64,000 bases of DNA from Gelidibacter algens (GTDB lineage Bacteria > Bacteroidota > Bacteroidia > Flavobacteriales > Flavobacteriaceae). Below are positions 62,616 through 64,000 of the stretch, piece after piece. The notes beneath the pieces were generated by a model, which was not told where the DNA came from, did no database searches, and saw only the letters and a list, made by a program, of their open reading frames with translations. The position numbers were made by a program, and so were the translations under genes. The DNA is taken from the NCBI RefSeq assembly GCF_001678675.1, contig NZ_LZRN01000004.1:62001-126000 (forward strand), written 5' to 3'. How positions within the stretch are numbered: the stretch's first letter is position 1; each line of letters starts with the position of its first letter.

Positions 62616-63988
62616 TTCGGAATCAAATATAAGAGAATACAACTTGCAATACCAAATACGTTTACCCAAAGTAAATCAGCATATTTTCCTTCAGTGAAAA
62701 TGAGCGCTTCAGGAAATATTTCAAAAACAAGAATAAACCCGAAGACCAATCCGCAAATCACACTCAAATAAAAACTAATTTTTGGGGCGTCCATCTTCCA
62801 AAATAGAAAAACTGGGGTTAAACCAATCACCATAGTTCCTGATATAGTCGTTGCAGAAAGAATTTCGGCATTCAAAAACACCGGCAGTGTTCCTAAAATA
62901 GCAATGGCAGCCATAGACGCGCGACCAATAGTCAAATCTTTTCCCATCTTCAAATCGATGGCCAGTAATTTTGAAAACGATGAAAACGTCGAATCTAAAG
63001 TAGAGGCTGCGGATGTGATCATGATAAAATTGATAACCAATAAAATAACGACGCCAAAGGCCTTCCCAACTTCAACTGCTGCTTGTCCAACCATACCTTG
63101 CATTTGCGCATACACACCAATAATACTAAACAGAACGATACATAATCCGCCTAAAACACTGGCCCAGAGAAAACTTTTGAGCGTGACTTTAGGCGAACTG
63201 ATAAAAGCTCTATCTGTCAAAACAGGGTCATGAAAGGGATAACTGAACGATTGGATAATGGCGGCAAAAAAGAGGTTCAGACCAAGCTCAAAACTCCAAG
63301 TGCCTGACATGGTAACTTCCTTAACGGTAAAATCATCCTTTGTAAAAATGCTCCATAGAATAACACATAGTAAAATTGAAAATAGGCCCATTTGAATGAC
63401 ATCTGTAAATATGGAACTGCTCAAACCGCCTTTTATGGCATAAGCTAATGTTAGCGCAGTAAAAACAATTATAGCCCAATAATACTGTGAACTTCCTTGC
63501 TCACCAAAATAGGTGCCAATAACTGTGGTGTTGCTCCAAACTTCATTGAACAAACGTATGGCAATCAAAATGGAAAAAAGTGCCATGGCACTACGACCAA
63601 ATTTTGTGGTCAAAAACTGATGGATACTTTTAAAACCACCATGTTTCCGCATGCGATAAATAAGAATTCCTGCTACGGCAAAAGACAAATAATACCCGGC
63701 ATAAGCAACACCACCAACAATCCCAAAATCCAAACCAAGATTCGCGGCATTGGTAATGCTTTTTGCGAAAATCCATGAGATGATCAAGCTTCCCGTTAAA
63801 ACAAAAGCATTTGGTCGCTTGTTTCGTTTAGAAGCTTTAAAAAATTGATTGGTTGTTTTGGCTAAGGGTGAAAGCAAAAAGAGGATCAAACTTGATCCGA
63901 TGATGAGTGCCCATTGAGCCCATCCTATCCTTCCCGAAGGTAAGGAACTCTCACTCAAACTTAATATAGTTGAAAAAAGTGTAATCAT
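62600..63988 (-). CDS. Sodium:solute symporter (SSS family)
   Basis: The 462-residue inner-membrane protein has about 13 helices. SSS-family features include SIIAWIFAKSITNAANLGLD-like early helices (seen as SWIFAKSITNAANLG), AIKGGLSSSIFTDVIQMG, SYPFHDPVLTDRAFIS and ITSAASTLDSTFSSFSKL. The transported solute is unknown; its place with the phosphoesterase and PNP genes suggests the product or precursor of that cluster. The gene is complete, ending 12 bases before the right edge. Confidence 0.86.
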   Translation of the reverse strand: MITLFSTILSLSESSLPSGRIGWAQWALIIGSSLILFLLSPLAKTTNQFFKASKRNKRPNAFVLTGSLIISWIFAKSITNAANLGLDFGIVGGVAYAGYYLSFAVAGILIYRMRKHGGFKSIHQFLTTKFGRSAMALFSILIAIRLFNEVWSNTTVIGTYFGEQGSSQYYWAIIVFTALTLAYAIKGGLSSSIFTDVIQMGLFSILLCVILWSIFTKDDFTVKEVTMSGTWSFELGLNLFFAAIIQSFSYPFHDPVLTDRAFISSPKVTLKSFLWASVLGGLCIVLFSIIGVYAQMQGMVGQAAVEVGKAFGVVILLVINFIMITSAASTLDSTFSSFSKLLAIDLKMGKDLTIGRASMAAIAILGTLPVFLNAEILSATTISGTMVIGLTPVFLFWKMDAPKISFYLSVICGLVFGFILVFEIFPEALIFTEGKYADLLWVNVFGIASCILLYLIPKWIKK

Positions 63989-64000
63989 TCATTTGGTTTA

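Overview
The window is chromosomal DNA from a member of the Flavobacteriaceae (Bacteroidetes), probably marine. The evidence is a SusC-type TonB-dependent receptor in an alpha-glucan utilisation locus, -7 promoter boxes of the Bacteroidetes form TAnnTTTG close to many starts, weak or absent Shine-Dalgarno sequences, mevalonate-pathway genes, Bacteroidetes-type lipoproteins, and low-GC codon use. No rRNA, tRNA, transposase, integrase or CRISPR array was recognised.

Layout. (1) 1-17161: an alpha-glucan locus. A susC gene runs off the left edge on the minus strand. Rightward follow a LacI regulator, a maltose-type MFS permease, beta-phosphoglucomutase, a GH65 phosphorylase, a periplasmic GH13, a lipoprotein esterase, a GH31 and two GH13 lipoproteins. 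The logic is outer-membrane import, periplasmic or surface hydrolysis, maltose import and phosphorolysis to glucose 6-phosphate. (2) 17292-18563: an HD-domain protein fused to a Pycsar-effector-like membrane domain, facing the other way. (3) 18711-24390: a redox-repair set with MsrB, two MsrA, a broken MsrA-like gene, SelO, a DUF427 protein and a hydrolase-OsmC fusion. (4) 24614-34775: a very large phosphoesterase/barrel fusion, a DUF2254 membrane protein, TesB, GDPD, a flavoprotein and a hybrid histidine kinase. (5) 35325-43542: mevalonate genes, a UbiA prenyltransferase, a pseudouridine-synthase-like protein lacking its catalytic Asp, and a polyamine operon (arginine decarboxylase, agmatinase, deoxyhypusine-synthase-like protein). 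(6) 44749-51743, minus strand: three envelope glycosyltransferases and a membrane Fe-S protein paired with a flavin oxidoreductase. (7) 51915-56660: a rightward operon of DUF547, barrel, glycoside hydrolase, Omp85-like and phosphoesterase genes. (8) 56667-63988, minus strand: a set matching the accessory part of a predicted arsenosugar locus (TIGR04283- and TIGR04282-like transferases, purine nucleoside phosphorylase, DUF547, rhodanese, phosphoesterase, sodium symporter). The arsenic-specific ArsM and ArsS genes are not in the window.

The intergenic DNA carries several families of small palindromic repeats. The most striking has conserved flanks around a hairpin of different sequence in each copy (46275-46420, 59303-59452, with a reduced copy at 59641-59702). 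A related short palindrome lies inside the catalytic motif of an MsrA-like gene at 22660-22686. Several starts were moved to downstream ATG codons because a promoter box or a signal peptide requires it.
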